Positions 15,395 through 24,690 of a DNA stretch of 64,000 nucleotides are shown in pieces. How positions within the stretch are numbered: the stretch's first letter is position 1; every line of letters begins with the position of its first letter. The stretch covers positions 1,488,001 to 1,552,000 of the forward strand of contig NZ_AP023396.1 of the NCBI RefSeq assembly GCF_014466955.1. Reading direction: 5' to 3'. The translations under genes and the position numbers were made by a program. The notes beneath the pieces were generated by a model. That model was not told the origin of the DNA and ran no database searches. It was given only the letters and a program-made list of their open reading frames with translations. The stretch comes from Nocardia wallacei (GTDB taxonomy: Bacteria; Actinomycetota; Actinomycetes; Mycobacteriales; Mycobacteriaceae).

Positions 15395-17278
15395 TTAGGC
15401 GGAGGTGCGGACGGTGGTGTCGGTGGGTTGCGCGGTGTTGCCGCGCGACTCCGACGCGGTGCTGCCCTCGTTGCCTTCCGCGGTGCCGCTGTCGCGGGCT
15501 TCCGCAGTGGTGCCGTTGTGGTCTTCCGCTGCCGCACCGTTGTGGCCTTGCGCCGCACCGTTGTTCGAGTCGGCCCCGGCGGGCTTGCGGCGGCGACGGC
15601 GGCGGCGTGCGGGCTTGTCGGCGGTGTCGCCGCCGTCGGCATCCGTGTCGCCTTGCGTGCGCTCGACGGTGGCCTCTGTCTCGATGGCGGCCTCTGTATC
15701 GGCCGCCGATCCCGTGCTCTCGGTTGTCGCGCCCTCGCCGCTCCCGGCGGGCTTGCGGCGGCGACGGCGGCGACGCGCGGGCTTGTCGCCCTCGTCCGAT
15801 TCCGAATCACCCTGCGGTGGCGCGGTTTCCGTGGCCGTGGCGGTGAGATCGGCAGTGTCCTCGGTGCTTTCGCCCTCGACCCGGTCGATCGGCCTGCCGC
15901 GCACGGTCCGCTTACGGTTGCGCTTGCGCGGAGCGCGCTGCTCGCGCTCGACCACGACGGCGTCCTCGTCGCGAGCGGGCTTGCGCCGCAGCGTGCCGGT
16001 CGCGTTCTCGGGAATGCCGAGTTCCTCGAACAGGTGCGGGGAACGCGAATACGTCTCGACCGGTTCGGGGATGCCGAGATCCAGCGCCGAGTTGATCGAG
16101 GCCCAGCGGTTCAACTCGTCCCAGTCGACCAGGGTGACGGCGACGCCCGTGCGGCCCGCGCGACCGGTGCGGCCGATGCGGTGCACGTAGGTCTTCTCGT
16201 CCTCCGGGCACTGGTAGTTCACCACGTGGGTGACATCGTCGATGTCGATGCCACGCGCGGCGACGTCGGTGGCGACCAGCACGTCGATCTTGCCCTTGCG
16301 GAACTTGTCGAGCGCCTTCTCGCGCGCGATCTGACCCAGGTCGCCGTGCACGGCGCCGACGGCGAACCCGCGATCGGCGAGATCGTCGGCGACCTTCTGC
16401 GCGGTGCGCTTGGTGCGGGTGAAAACCATGGTGGCGCCGCGACTCTCGGCCTGCAGGATCCGCGCCACCAGCTCGCTCTTGTCCAGCGCGTGCGCGCGAT
16501 AGACGAACTGCGCGGTGCGGTCGTGCACCGCCGAGTCGTGCGGTTCCTCGGCGCGGATGTGCGTCGGCTTGTGCAGGAAGGTGCGGGCCAGCGTGATGAT
16601 GGGGCCGGGCATGGTGGCCGAGAACAGCATCGTCTGCCGCTGCTCGGGGACCATGGTCAGGATGCGCTCGATATCGGGCAGGAAGCCCAGGTCGAGCATT
16701 TCGTCGGCCTCGTCGAGCACCAGCACCCCCACCTTGCCGAGGATCAGATGCTGCTGCTCGGCCAGATCCAGCAGGCGGCCGGGCGTGCCGACGACCACGT
16801 CGACACCCGAGCGCAACGCCGCGATCTGGGACTCGTAGGGACGACCGCCGTAGATCGAGGCCACCCGCAGCGGGCCCTGGTGATTGGTCAGGTATTTGCT
16901 CGCGTTCTCCAGATCCGAGGTCACCTGCACGCACAGTTCGCGCGTCGGGACGATGATCAGCGCTCGCGGCGTACCGTCCAGCGCGGTGGTGCCGGACTCG
17001 GCGGTGGAAATGCGGTGCAGCAGCGGGACGCCGAATCCGAACGTCTTACCCATGCCGGTGCGGGCCTGGCCGATGAGATCCTCGCCGGCCAGCGCCAGCG
17101 GCAGGGTGAGTTCCTGGATGGCGAAAGTGCGTTCGATTCCGATCTCGGCGAGCGCGCGGACGATTTCCGGGCGCACTCCCAATTCGGCGAACGAGGGTGC
17201 GGTGTGCGTGGGGTCGAGTTCGGCCGTCAGCAGCGTCTCCGACAGCCCCGGCTCCTGTTCGACAGTGATCTTGCTCAG
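15395..17278 (-). CDS. rhlE: DEAD-box ATP-dependent RNA helicase RhlE
   Basis: A DEAD-box helicase of about 627 residues. The core has the Q-motif FAIQELTLPLAL, ARTGMGKT (Walker A), PTRELC, TPGRLLDL, DEADEML, SAT and HRIGRTGRAGRTG, all in order. The C-terminal 190 residues are disordered: two copies of a basic module (DKPARRRRRRRKPAG) within Glu/Ala/Thr- and Asn/Gly-rich linkers, probably for RNA or ribosome contact. The start is uncertain. LSKITVEQEP is preceded by CTG at 17278-17276 with AGGAAAGG seven bases upstream. No ATG, GTG or TTG lies near in frame, so CTG may be used. It corresponds to Rv3211. Confidence 0.92.
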   Translation of the reverse strand: MSKITVEQEPGLSETLLTAELDPTHTAPSFAELGVRPEIVRALAEIGIERTFAIQELTLPLALAGEDLIGQARTGMGKTFGFGVPLLHRISTAESGTTALDGTPRALIIVPTRELCVQVTSDLENASKYLTNHQGPLRVASIYGGRPYESQIAALRSGVDVVVGTPGRLLDLAEQQHLILGKVGVLVLDEADEMLDLGFLPDIERILTMVPEQRQTMLFSATMPGPIITLARTFLHKPTHIRAEEPHDSAVHDRTAQFVYRAHALDKSELVARILQAESRGATMVFTRTKRTAQKVADDLADRGFAVGAVHGDLGQIAREKALDKFRKGKIDVLVATDVAARGIDIDDVTHVVNYQCPEDEKTYVHRIGRTGRAGRTGVAVTLVDWDELNRWASINSALDLGIPEPVETYSRSPHLFEELGIPENATGTLRRKPARDEDAVVVEREQRAPRKRNRKRTVRGRPIDRVEGESTEDTADLTATATETAPPQGDSESDEGDKPARRRRRRRKPAGSGEGATTESTGSAADTEAAIETEATVERTQGDTDADGGDTADKPARRRRRRRKPAGADSNNGAAQGHNGAAAEDHNGTTAEARDSGTAEGNEGSTASESRGNTAQPTDTTVRTSA

Positions 17279-17700
17279 GTTCGTGCCTTTCCTCGTGTCA
17301 ATCGCGGCTCGCGCGCACGAGGCGTGGGGCGGACCCTTGCGGTCCGCGACGACCACCTGTCCGGCGTTTCCCACCCGGCCCCTCCGGGACACCGAATCGG
17401 CATCGACCTGGCGGCGCAATGGTGGTGCGGAACTGGTGCGCGCACAATTTTCCGGGCGACGAATTTCCGTTACCCATGCAGATTGTAGCGTGATACTTTC
17501 CTTAACTCGATTTCCGGCTCCGGTTCCGCCCCGGAGGTATTTCCCGGACACTTCGCCGTACCCGCGCGAACCCGCGCGTCGTCGCCTGCGGCACAGCACA
17601 ATTCACGTGGCGCGGGAAAATTGCCCGGGCGCGGCGCGCCGGTCGCGCGGTGGCCGATCCCACATATGTGTGACGCGGCGTCACGGTATAGGTTGGTGCC
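17279..17700 (-). promoter_or_regulatory. rhlE leader and divergent promoter gap
   Basis: No gene is supported in these 422 bases. Read towards rhlE there is a -10-like TACAAT (17487-17482) about 205 bases before the start, which would give a long leader. The leader contains a short hairpin, GCGGACC (17329-17335) with GGTCCGC (17341-17347). A long structured leader is common for RNA helicase genes and could give temperature or autogenous control, but that is inference. The gap also holds the promoter of the hydrolase gene on the plus strand, where TATAGGTTG precedes the GTG. Confidence 0.4.
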
Positions 17701-18753
17701 GTGAGTCTGGCAGACACCGTGACCGTCGCGGCCCGCAACGCCTGGGCACTGACCTTCGGCGACGGCATCGAGCACCCTGCGCCCACCCCCGCCACGGTGC
17801 TGTGGGACGAACCGCATCGGCGGCTGCTGCGGTTCGAGGGATCCACGGCGGCGGCGTCCGCCGACGACGCCGCGGTCCTGCTGGTCCCGCCGCTGGCGGC
17901 CCCGGCCGTGTGCTTCGACCTGCGCCCCGACCAGAGCTTGGCCCGCTTCCTGCTCGACGCGGGCCGCCACCCCTACGTCATCGACTACGGCGAGATCACC
18001 TTCGCCGACCGGCGGCTCGGTTTCGAGGACTGGATCGACGACATCCTGCCCACCGCGATCGGCCGGGTCTCCGCCGATCGCGTCGGCGCGCCCGTGGACC
18101 TGGTCGGATGGTCCCTGGGCGGCGTTCTCGCACTGCTCACCGCCGCTGCCGACGCCGCGCTGCCGATCCGCTCGATCACCGCGATCGGCTCGCCCCTGGA
18201 CTACGACAAGGTCACCGGCGTGCCGCAGGTGCGGGCGCTGGCCCGGTTCACTCGCGGCCTGGCCACCTCCAGCCTGATCCGGGCGGCGGGCGGGGTGCCC
18301 GCGCCGCTGACCCGGCTCGCCTACCGGGCCACCTCGTGGGAGCGGGAGTTGCGGCGGCCGCTGTTCATCGCGACCAATCTCACCGATCGCGCCACGCTGA
18401 GCCGGATGGAGACCATCGACCGCTTCCAGGCGCAGATGCCCGGCTACCCGGGACGGCTGTACAACCAGCTGTGGAGCCGGTTCATCCTGGCCAACGACAT
18501 CGGCCGGGGCGTGGTGCGGCTCAACGACGAGCGGATCGCGCTCGCCGACGTCACCGCGCCGGTGCTGCTGGTGGGCGGCCCCGACGACGTGATCACCCCG
18601 GCCGCGGCCGTCGAGCACGGCGTCACCACCCTCACCGGCGCCGACGTGCGCTACGAGACCGCCCCGGGCAGCCATCTCGGCATCCTCGCCGGACCGGGCG
18701 CGCGCGACACCACCTGGACCTACCTCGAGAAGTTTCTGCGAGATCGGGCGTGA
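17701..18753 (+). CDS. Alpha/beta hydrolase, PHA-synthase-like
   Basis: A 350-residue alpha/beta hydrolase with the nucleophile elbow GWSLGG (Ser near 139), preceded by the strand APVDLVGWSLGG. The acid is in LVGGPDDVITP and the His in APGSHLGILAG, both at the normal end positions. The cap segment FILANDIGRGVVRLNDERIALADVTAPVLLV resembles PhaC-type poly-hydroxyalkanoate synthases and their relatives, though the nucleophile is Ser rather than Cys, which argues against polymerase activity. The substrate is unknown. GTG 17701 is the start, and it is followed by the ferritin-like gene in the same direction after 41 bp. Confidence 0.85.
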   Translation: MSLADTVTVAARNAWALTFGDGIEHPAPTPATVLWDEPHRRLLRFEGSTAAASADDAAVLLVPPLAAPAVCFDLRPDQSLARFLLDAGRHPYVIDYGEITFADRRLGFEDWIDDILPTAIGRVSADRVGAPVDLVGWSLGGVLALLTAAADAALPIRSITAIGSPLDYDKVTGVPQVRALARFTRGLATSSLIRAAGGVPAPLTRLAYRATSWERELRRPLFIATNLTDRATLSRMETIDRFQAQMPGYPGRLYNQLWSRFILANDIGRGVVRLNDERIALADVTAPVLLVGGPDDVITPAAAVEHGVTTLTGADVRYETAPGSHLGILAGPGARDTTWTYLEKFLRDRA

Positions 18754-18794
18754 CCGGTGCCGTCGCCACCGCGACCCCTACTAGGCTGGAGCGC

Positions 18795-19493
18795 ATGGGA
18801 GTAAACCCGTCTGCCGCGCTGGGTGTTTCGACCGGATCCGACGCCCGCATCCCCGCCGACCATCCCGGCGTCCTCGACCTGTTCGCGGTGCTCGCCTACG
18901 GCGAGATCTCGGCGTTCTATCGGCTGGCGGAGGAGGCGAAACTGTCGCCGTCGCTGCGCGGCCGGGTGGCCGTGGCGAAGATGGCGGCCGCGGAGATGTC
19001 CCACTTCGACACCCTGGAGGCCGCGCTCGCCGAGCGCGGGGTCGACGTCTTCGACGCGATGGCGCCGTACGTGCGCGCGCTGGACGCCTACCACGACTCG
19101 ACCGACCCCTCGACCTGGCTCGAGTCGATGGTGAAGTTCTACGTCGGCGACGGGATCGCCGCCGACTTCTACACCGTGCTGGCCGACGCGCTGGCGCCCG
19201 AGGTGGCCGGTGTCGTGCACGATGTGCTCGCCGAGACCAGCCATTCCGAATTCGTCGTCGACGAGGTACGCCGCGCGGTGACCGAGAGCCGCTCCGAACG
19301 CGACCGGCTCACCCTGTGGGGACGCCGGCTGCTCGGGGAGGCGATCACGCAGGCGCAGTTCGTGATGGCCCAGCGCGACGAGCTGACCGAGCTGGTCCTC
19401 ATCGCCACCGGTGACCTGAACGGCATCGCCGCGCTGTTCGACCGGATGCAGACCAGGCACGCCGAGCGCATGCGCGTGCTGGGCCTGGCCTAG
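18795..19493 (+). CDS. Ferritin-like-fold (MiaE-type) protein (Rv3210c-like)
   Basis: A 232-residue all-helical protein with the signs of a di-iron four-helix bundle: Glu in YGEISAFYRLAEEA, the EMSHFDTLE segment (E-x2-H) in the second helix, and ETSHSEFVVDE (second E-x2-H) later. This E..ExxH pair is the pattern of ferritin-like oxidases, including the tRNA hydroxylase MiaE, and the mycobacterial relative Rv3210c is annotated as ferritin-like. A role in tRNA modification is possible but not shown. ATG 18795 follows the hydrolase stop by 41 bp, so the two are likely cotranscribed. Confidence 0.8.
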   Translation: MGVNPSAALGVSTGSDARIPADHPGVLDLFAVLAYGEISAFYRLAEEAKLSPSLRGRVAVAKMAAAEMSHFDTLEAALAERGVDVFDAMAPYVRALDAYHDSTDPSTWLESMVKFYVGDGIAADFYTVLADALAPEVAGVVHDVLAETSHSEFVVDEVRRAVTESRSERDRLTLWGRRLLGEAITQAQFVMAQRDELTELVLIATGDLNGIAALFDRMQTRHAERMRVLGLA

Positions 19494-19600
19494 TCGCCCG
19501 CGGCCGCGGGCCGCGTCCTCGTTCGCTGACAGCGTTAACTTCGCCCATCCGCCCTGCACTAGCCTGAGCAGGACAGCATCAGGACTCTAGGAGGTTGACC

Positions 19601-19828
19601 GTGGAGGTCAAGATCGGTATTTCGGACAGCCCGCGCGAGCTCGTGATCACCAGCTCGCAGACCCCGGAAGAGGTCGAGGCGCTGGTGTCCGGTGCGCTGG
19701 ACGGCAAGGGCGGCGTGCTGGCGCTGACCGACGAGAAGGGCCGCAAATACCTGATCCAGGCCGCCAAGGTCGCTTACGTGGAGATCGGCACGTCGACCAG
19801 CGGCCGCGTGGGTTTCGCGGCGGTGTAA
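19601..19828 (+). CDS. DUF3107 protein (TB9.4-like)
   Basis: A 75-residue actinobacterial DUF3107 protein, beginning VEVKIGISDSPRELV and ending AYVEIG plus a short tail, like the mycobacterial protein TB9.4 (Rv3208A). The function is unknown; it is an abundant small cytosolic protein. GTG 19601 is preferred over TTG 19595 because AGGAGG at 19589-19594 touches the TTG but stands six bases from the GTG, and the family start is MEVKIGI. A strong hairpin 16 bp after the stop ends the transcript. It faces the TetR gene. Confidence 0.9.
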   Translation: MEVKIGISDSPRELVITSSQTPEEVEALVSGALDGKGGVLALTDEKGRKYLIQAAKVAYVEIGTSTSGRVGFAAV

Positions 19829-19844
19829 GGGTTCTCGACAGCGA

Positions 19845-19879
19845 AACGCGGCGAGGCGGGTACTCCGCCTCGCCGCGTT
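19845..19879. terminator. Bidirectional hairpin terminator
   Basis: A perfect 15-bp stem, AACGCGGCGAGGCGG (19845-19859) with its complement at 19865-19879, and a five-base loop GTACT. It lies between the convergent DUF3107 and TetR genes. Confidence 0.8.
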
Positions 19880-19912
19880 CGTCGTTTCCGTCCGGGTTCG
19901 CGCAGGCCGTGC

Positions 19913-20722
<810 letters not shown>

Positions 20723-20849
20723 CTATTGGCAACCTGCCAGTAAATGGTGGTCCAGAGCAATCTCGCACAGTCGTGAGAAATATCGCAACCCCGGTCGGCC
20801 GAAACTCGGTTGGTCCGTGCGGCCGCAGCGGTTGTGAGACTCTGGTGCG

Positions 20850-21995
20850 GTGACCGACGAACGGGGCAGACCGACCGGTGGGCGGGATCCGAGCCCCCTC
20901 GTGTCCGCCCCCGCTTCGCGTAACGGCGGGTATGCCGCGGGCCGCGGAGCCGAGCCGGAAACCGGCGCCTACAACCTACTCGGCCGCTACACCAGCGCCG
21001 ACGGCACGCGCGAGGACGGCGGCGACCATCTCCCGGAGCGCTTCTCGCCCGACGGCGATCGGTTCGATCAGCCGCTGCGAGCCACCTGGAATCCGTCCGT
21101 CGAGGGCCTGCGCGATCGCCGCGGCACCGGGAAGCGCGGCGCGTTTCGCCGGTTCGCCTCCGCCTACGGCTGGCGCGCCTACGCGCTTCCGGTGCTGGTC
21201 GTGATCACCGTGCTGGTGCTCGTGGACGCGGTCAAGGGGGCTGGAGATCCGGCGAGTGGCGGCGTCCCCGGGCTGGGCCGGTTGAGCCAGCACAGCGAGA
21301 AGGCCGGGATCATCGGCGCACCGCCTCGCGGCGACGGCAAGTTCTCCGCCGAACTGCCGTCGGGCGCACTGCCCGACGGCGGCTCGTTCGCCGAGACCGG
21401 CACGGGCGGCTGGCATCTCGTGCGCGGCACCTCGGCGCAGGTCGGGGCGGCGCAGGGGCACCTGTTCAGCTACACCGTCGAGATCGAGGACGGCGTGGAC
21501 ACCGCCGCGCTGGGCGGCGACGAGGCGGTCGCGAAAATGATCGAGGCGACGCTCGCCAACCCCAAGAGCTGGACCCACGATCCCACGTTCGGCTTCCGCC
21601 GCGTCGACTCCGGCAACCCCGACTTCCGGATCTCGCTCACCTCCCGCCAGACCACGAAGACCATGTGCGGCTTCGAGATTCCCATCGACTCCTCCTGCTA
21701 CAACGCCGATGTCGGCCGCGTGGTGCTCTCGGAAGTGCGCTGGGTGCGGGGGGCGCCGGCCTTCGAGGGCGATATCGGCTCGTACCGGCAATACCAGATC
21801 AATCACGAGGTCGGCCACGCCATCGGCTACCACGAGCATCAGCCGTGCGAGACCGACGGCGGGCTGGCGCCGGTGATGATGCAGCAGACCTTCGGCACCC
21901 GCAACAACGACATCGCCGCGCTCGATCCGCAGGGTGTGGTGCCGATGGACGGCAAGAAATGCCGGTTCAACCCCTGGCCGTACCCGCGCGGCTGA
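20850..21995 (+). CDS. DUF3152 membrane-anchored metalloprotease-like protein
   Basis: A 381-residue protein with a disordered charged N-terminus, one membrane helix near 112-130 (YALPVLVVITVLVLVDAV) and an outside DUF3152 domain. Near residue 321 it has HEVGHAIGYHEH, an HExxH zinc-protease motif followed by further histidines, which resembles metzincins but lacks the exact HExxHxxGxxH spacing. Cysteines in MCGFEIPIDSSCYN and QPCETD may form disulphides. The mycobacterial relative is Rv3207c. No substrate is known. GTG 20850 is the start; the gene is divergent from TetR. Confidence 0.85.
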   Translation: MTDERGRPTGGRDPSPLVSAPASRNGGYAAGRGAEPETGAYNLLGRYTSADGTREDGGDHLPERFSPDGDRFDQPLRATWNPSVEGLRDRRGTGKRGAFRRFASAYGWRAYALPVLVVITVLVLVDAVKGAGDPASGGVPGLGRLSQHSEKAGIIGAPPRGDGKFSAELPSGALPDGGSFAETGTGGWHLVRGTSAQVGAAQGHLFSYTVEIEDGVDTAALGGDEAVAKMIEATLANPKSWTHDPTFGFRRVDSGNPDFRISLTSRQTTKTMCGFEIPIDSSCYNADVGRVVLSEVRWVRGAPAFEGDIGSYRQYQINHEVGHAIGYHEHQPCETDGGLAPVMMQQTFGTRNNDIAALDPQGVVPMDGKKCRFNPWPYPRG

Positions 21996-22092
21996 GGACG
22001 TGGCCGGTACGGCACGATGGACGGGGAAGAACGGCCCGATTCGCGGTGTTGCACGGGTGTAATCGGCGAATTCGATTCGAGGAGTCCAGGAC

Positions 22093-23292
22093 GTGTCATC
22101 ACCACAATCCCTGCCGCCGTTGGTCGAGCCGGCCGCGGAGCTGACCAAGGATGAGGTCGCCCGCTACAGCCGTCACCTGATCATTCCGGATCTGGGCGTG
22201 GATGGTCAGAAACGACTGAAGAACGCCAAGGTGCTCGTGATCGGCGCGGGCGGCCTGGGTTCGCCCGCGCTGCTGTATCTGGCCGCGGCCGGCGTGGGCA
22301 CGCTGGGCATCGTGGAGTTCGACGAGGTGGACGCGTCGAATCTGCAGCGGCAGATCATTCACGGCGAATCCGACATCGGCCGCAGCAAGGCCGACAGCGC
22401 ACGGGATTCGATTCTGGAGATCAATTCCGGAATCGACGTGCGGCTGCACAAGATTCGGCTGGAGCCGGAGAACGCGGTGGAGCTGTTCTCCGAATACGAC
22501 CTCATCGTCGACGGCACCGACAACTTCGCGACCCGCTATCTGGTCAACGACGCGGCGGTGCTGGCGGGCAAGCCGTACGTGTGGGGTTCGATCTACCGGT
22601 TCGAGGGCCAGGTGTCGGTGTTCTGGGAGGACGCCCCGGACGGCCCGGACGGTGAGAAGCGCGGCATCAACTACCGCGACCTGTACCCGGAGGCGCCGCC
22701 GCCGGGCATGGTTCCCTCCTGCGCCGAGGGCGGCGTGCTGGGCGTGCTGTGCGCGTCGATCGGTTCGATCATGGTCACCGAGGCGATCAAACTGATCACC
22801 GGGATCGGCGAGACGCTGCTGGGCCGCCTGATGGTCTACGACGCACTCGACATGAACTACCGCACGATCAAGCTGCGCCGCGACCCGCAACGGCAGCCCA
22901 TCACCGAGCTGATCGACTACGACGCCTTCTGCGGCGTCGTGTCGGAGGAGGGCCAGGCCGCCGCAGCGGGGTCGACCGTCACCGCACGCGAGCTGAAGGA
23001 CATGCTCGACACGGGCAAGGACGTCGCGATCGTGGACGTCCGGGAGCCGGTGGAGTGGGACATCGTGCGCATCGATGGCGCGACGCTGATTCCCAAGGAC
23101 CGCATCCTGTCCGGCGAGGCGCTGGCCGAGCTGCCGCAGAACCGCCCGATCGTGCTGCATTGCAAGACGGGCATCCGTTCGGCGGAGGCGCTGGCGGCGC
23201 TGAAGAACGCGGGCTTCTCCGACGCGGTGCACCTGCAGGGCGGCATCATCGCCTGGGCCAACCAGGTCGATCCCTCGCTGCCCGTCTACTGA
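22093..23292 (+). CDS. moeZ: Adenylyltransferase/sulfurtransferase MoeZ
   Basis: A 399-residue two-domain protein. Residues 20-270 are a ThiF/MoeB adenylation domain with the nucleotide loop GAGGLGS near 51, the LQRQIIHGESDIG segment and the VDGTDNFATRYLVND segment. Residues 290-399 are a rhodanese domain with active Cys near 357 in HCKTGIRS. Such proteins adenylate the C-terminal Gly of ubiquitin-like sulfur carriers (MoaD, CysO, ThiS) and load them with sulfur, so it links cysteine, thiamine and molybdopterin synthesis. It thus helps build the cofactor for NarG. The gene matches Rv3206c (moeB1/moeZ). Confidence 0.94.
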   Translation: MSSPQSLPPLVEPAAELTKDEVARYSRHLIIPDLGVDGQKRLKNAKVLVIGAGGLGSPALLYLAAAGVGTLGIVEFDEVDASNLQRQIIHGESDIGRSKADSARDSILEINSGIDVRLHKIRLEPENAVELFSEYDLIVDGTDNFATRYLVNDAAVLAGKPYVWGSIYRFEGQVSVFWEDAPDGPDGEKRGINYRDLYPEAPPPGMVPSCAEGGVLGVLCASIGSIMVTEAIKLITGIGETLLGRLMVYDALDMNYRTIKLRRDPQRQPITELIDYDAFCGVVSEEGQAAAAGSTVTARELKDMLDTGKDVAIVDVREPVEWDIVRIDGATLIPKDRILSGEALAELPQNRPIVLHCKTGIRSAEALAALKNAGFSDAVHLQGGIIAWANQVDPSLPVY

Positions 23293-23622
23293 CCGGGCTA
23301 TCCGCACCTTGTGCCCGGACGGGGCGCGAGGTGCGCTCGGCCCCGTTTCCCGCGCTCGGGAACCGGCCGGTACGGAAGGTCGATATCGCGTATATTTGCC
23401 CTGCTACCAACGGAATTCGGATGTGGACGGCAACTCGCCGGTGCGGCCGAGCGGTAACCGGGCAATTGCGCAGGACCTATTACGAAGTCCCGCGGCACCT
23501 GTCCGTGCGGCCTGACACGCGAAGAGGCGGGTTGGCAACGCGGAGAGGCAGGTTAGCTCGTGCTGATCGCTACCTCGGCGCGGCTTCCTGGGTGGACATT
23601 GGTCCGGGAGTACGGTACGGCC
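23293..23622 (+). promoter_or_regulatory. Intergenic gap between moeZ and the kinase-like gene
   Basis: No gene is supported in these 330 bases. An AT-richer patch, CGATATCGCGTATATTTG, near 23381-23398 is the likeliest promoter element. Near 23518-23558 an imperfect tandem pair of about 20 bp (GAGGCGGGTTGGC and GAGAGGCAGGTTAGC cores) precedes the coding frame. No convincing terminator hairpin was seen after moeZ. Confidence 0.35.
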
Positions 23623-24474
23623 GTGACTTCTGTGGAACCTCCCGAGCATGTTCGGGCCACGTTCGGTCTTCGCGAGGTGACGCCGGTCGCGCTCGGCGAC
23701 TGGGACGGCGGATGGCGCTGCGGCGACGTGGTGCTGTCCCCGGTGGCGGATCATGCCCGGGCCGCCTGGTCGGCCAAGGTCCGTGAGACGCTGCAGGTCG
23801 ACGGCCTGCGCGTGGCGCGGCCGGTGCGCGGCACCGATGGCCGCTACGTCGTGGCGGGCTGGCGCGCGGACACGTTCCTGGAGGGCACCCCCGAGCCACG
23901 GCACGACGAGGTGGTCTCGGTGTCGCTGCGGTTGCACCAGGCCACGGCGAAGCTGGAGCGGCCGCGGTTCCTGATCCAGCAGCCCATCGCGCCGTGGGTC
24001 GATGTCGACGTGTTCGTCGCCGCCGACCGCGCCGCCTGGGAACCGGTGCCGCTGCGGAGCCTGAAGGTGGGCGGCATGCTGCCGTCCACCTCGCCCGACG
24101 GCCGGCGGAGTCTGGAGCTGCTGACCCAGCTGGCCACCCTGCGCAAGCCCGTGCACACCCCGGCCCAGCTGGTGCACGGCGATCTGTTCGGAACCGTGCT
24201 GTTCGCCGGGACCTTCACGCCGGGTCTCACCGATCTCACCCCCTACTGGCGGCCCGCACCGTGGGCGGCGGGAGTGATCGTGGTGGACGCGCTGTCTTGG
24301 GGCGGGGCCGACGACGGACTGATGGAACGCTGGTCGGATCTGCCCGAGTGGCCGCAAATGGTGTTGCGCGCGGTCATGTTCCGGCTCGCGGTCCATGCGC
24401 TACATCCGCGCTCCACTCCGGAAGCCTTCCCCGGACTCGCCCGCACGGCCGATATGACGCGCATGCTGCTCTGA
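23623..24474 (+). CDS. Kinase-fold (TIGR02569-type) protein, Rv3205c-like
   Basis: A 283-residue protein with the layout of an aminoglycoside-phosphotransferase/kinase fold: an N-lobe with GDWDGGWRCGDVVLSPV, a hinge region, and the catalytic-loop-like segment QLVHGDLFGTVLFAG, where HGD is the phosphotransferase Brenner motif. The DALSWGGADDG segment may replace the metal-binding loop. The family is an uncharacterised actinobacterial group adjacent to moeZ in mycobacteria. GTG 23623 is chosen because conservation seems to begin at VEPPEHVRATFGL. It is convergent with narK. Confidence 0.78.
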   Translation: MTSVEPPEHVRATFGLREVTPVALGDWDGGWRCGDVVLSPVADHARAAWSAKVRETLQVDGLRVARPVRGTDGRYVVAGWRADTFLEGTPEPRHDEVVSVSLRLHQATAKLERPRFLIQQPIAPWVDVDVFVAADRAAWEPVPLRSLKVGGMLPSTSPDGRRSLELLTQLATLRKPVHTPAQLVHGDLFGTVLFAGTFTPGLTDLTPYWRPAPWAAGVIVVDALSWGGADDGLMERWSDLPEWPQMVLRAVMFRLAVHALHPRSTPEAFPGLARTADMTRMLL

Positions 24475-24690
24475 GCGGAAACCCTTGGCGCACAGCGCGA
24501 GACATAGCCGGAACGAGACGACTCGGCCGCGGGCCGCCTCGCTTGTCGCGCGAGCGGGCGGGCACGGACGCCGACGGCAGGGGGGACGACGGCGACCGTG
24601 CCCTGGAGATCCGGCTTGGTCAGGACCGGATCGGTCGGTGGCACAGAGCGATACCCGCGCATTTGATCATCTGTCCTGGCCCCCGAAGTG

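Noticed and set aside
17701..18753. PHA synthase
   Set aside because: The nucleophile is Ser in GWSLGG and not the Cys of polymerases, so only the fold is claimed.
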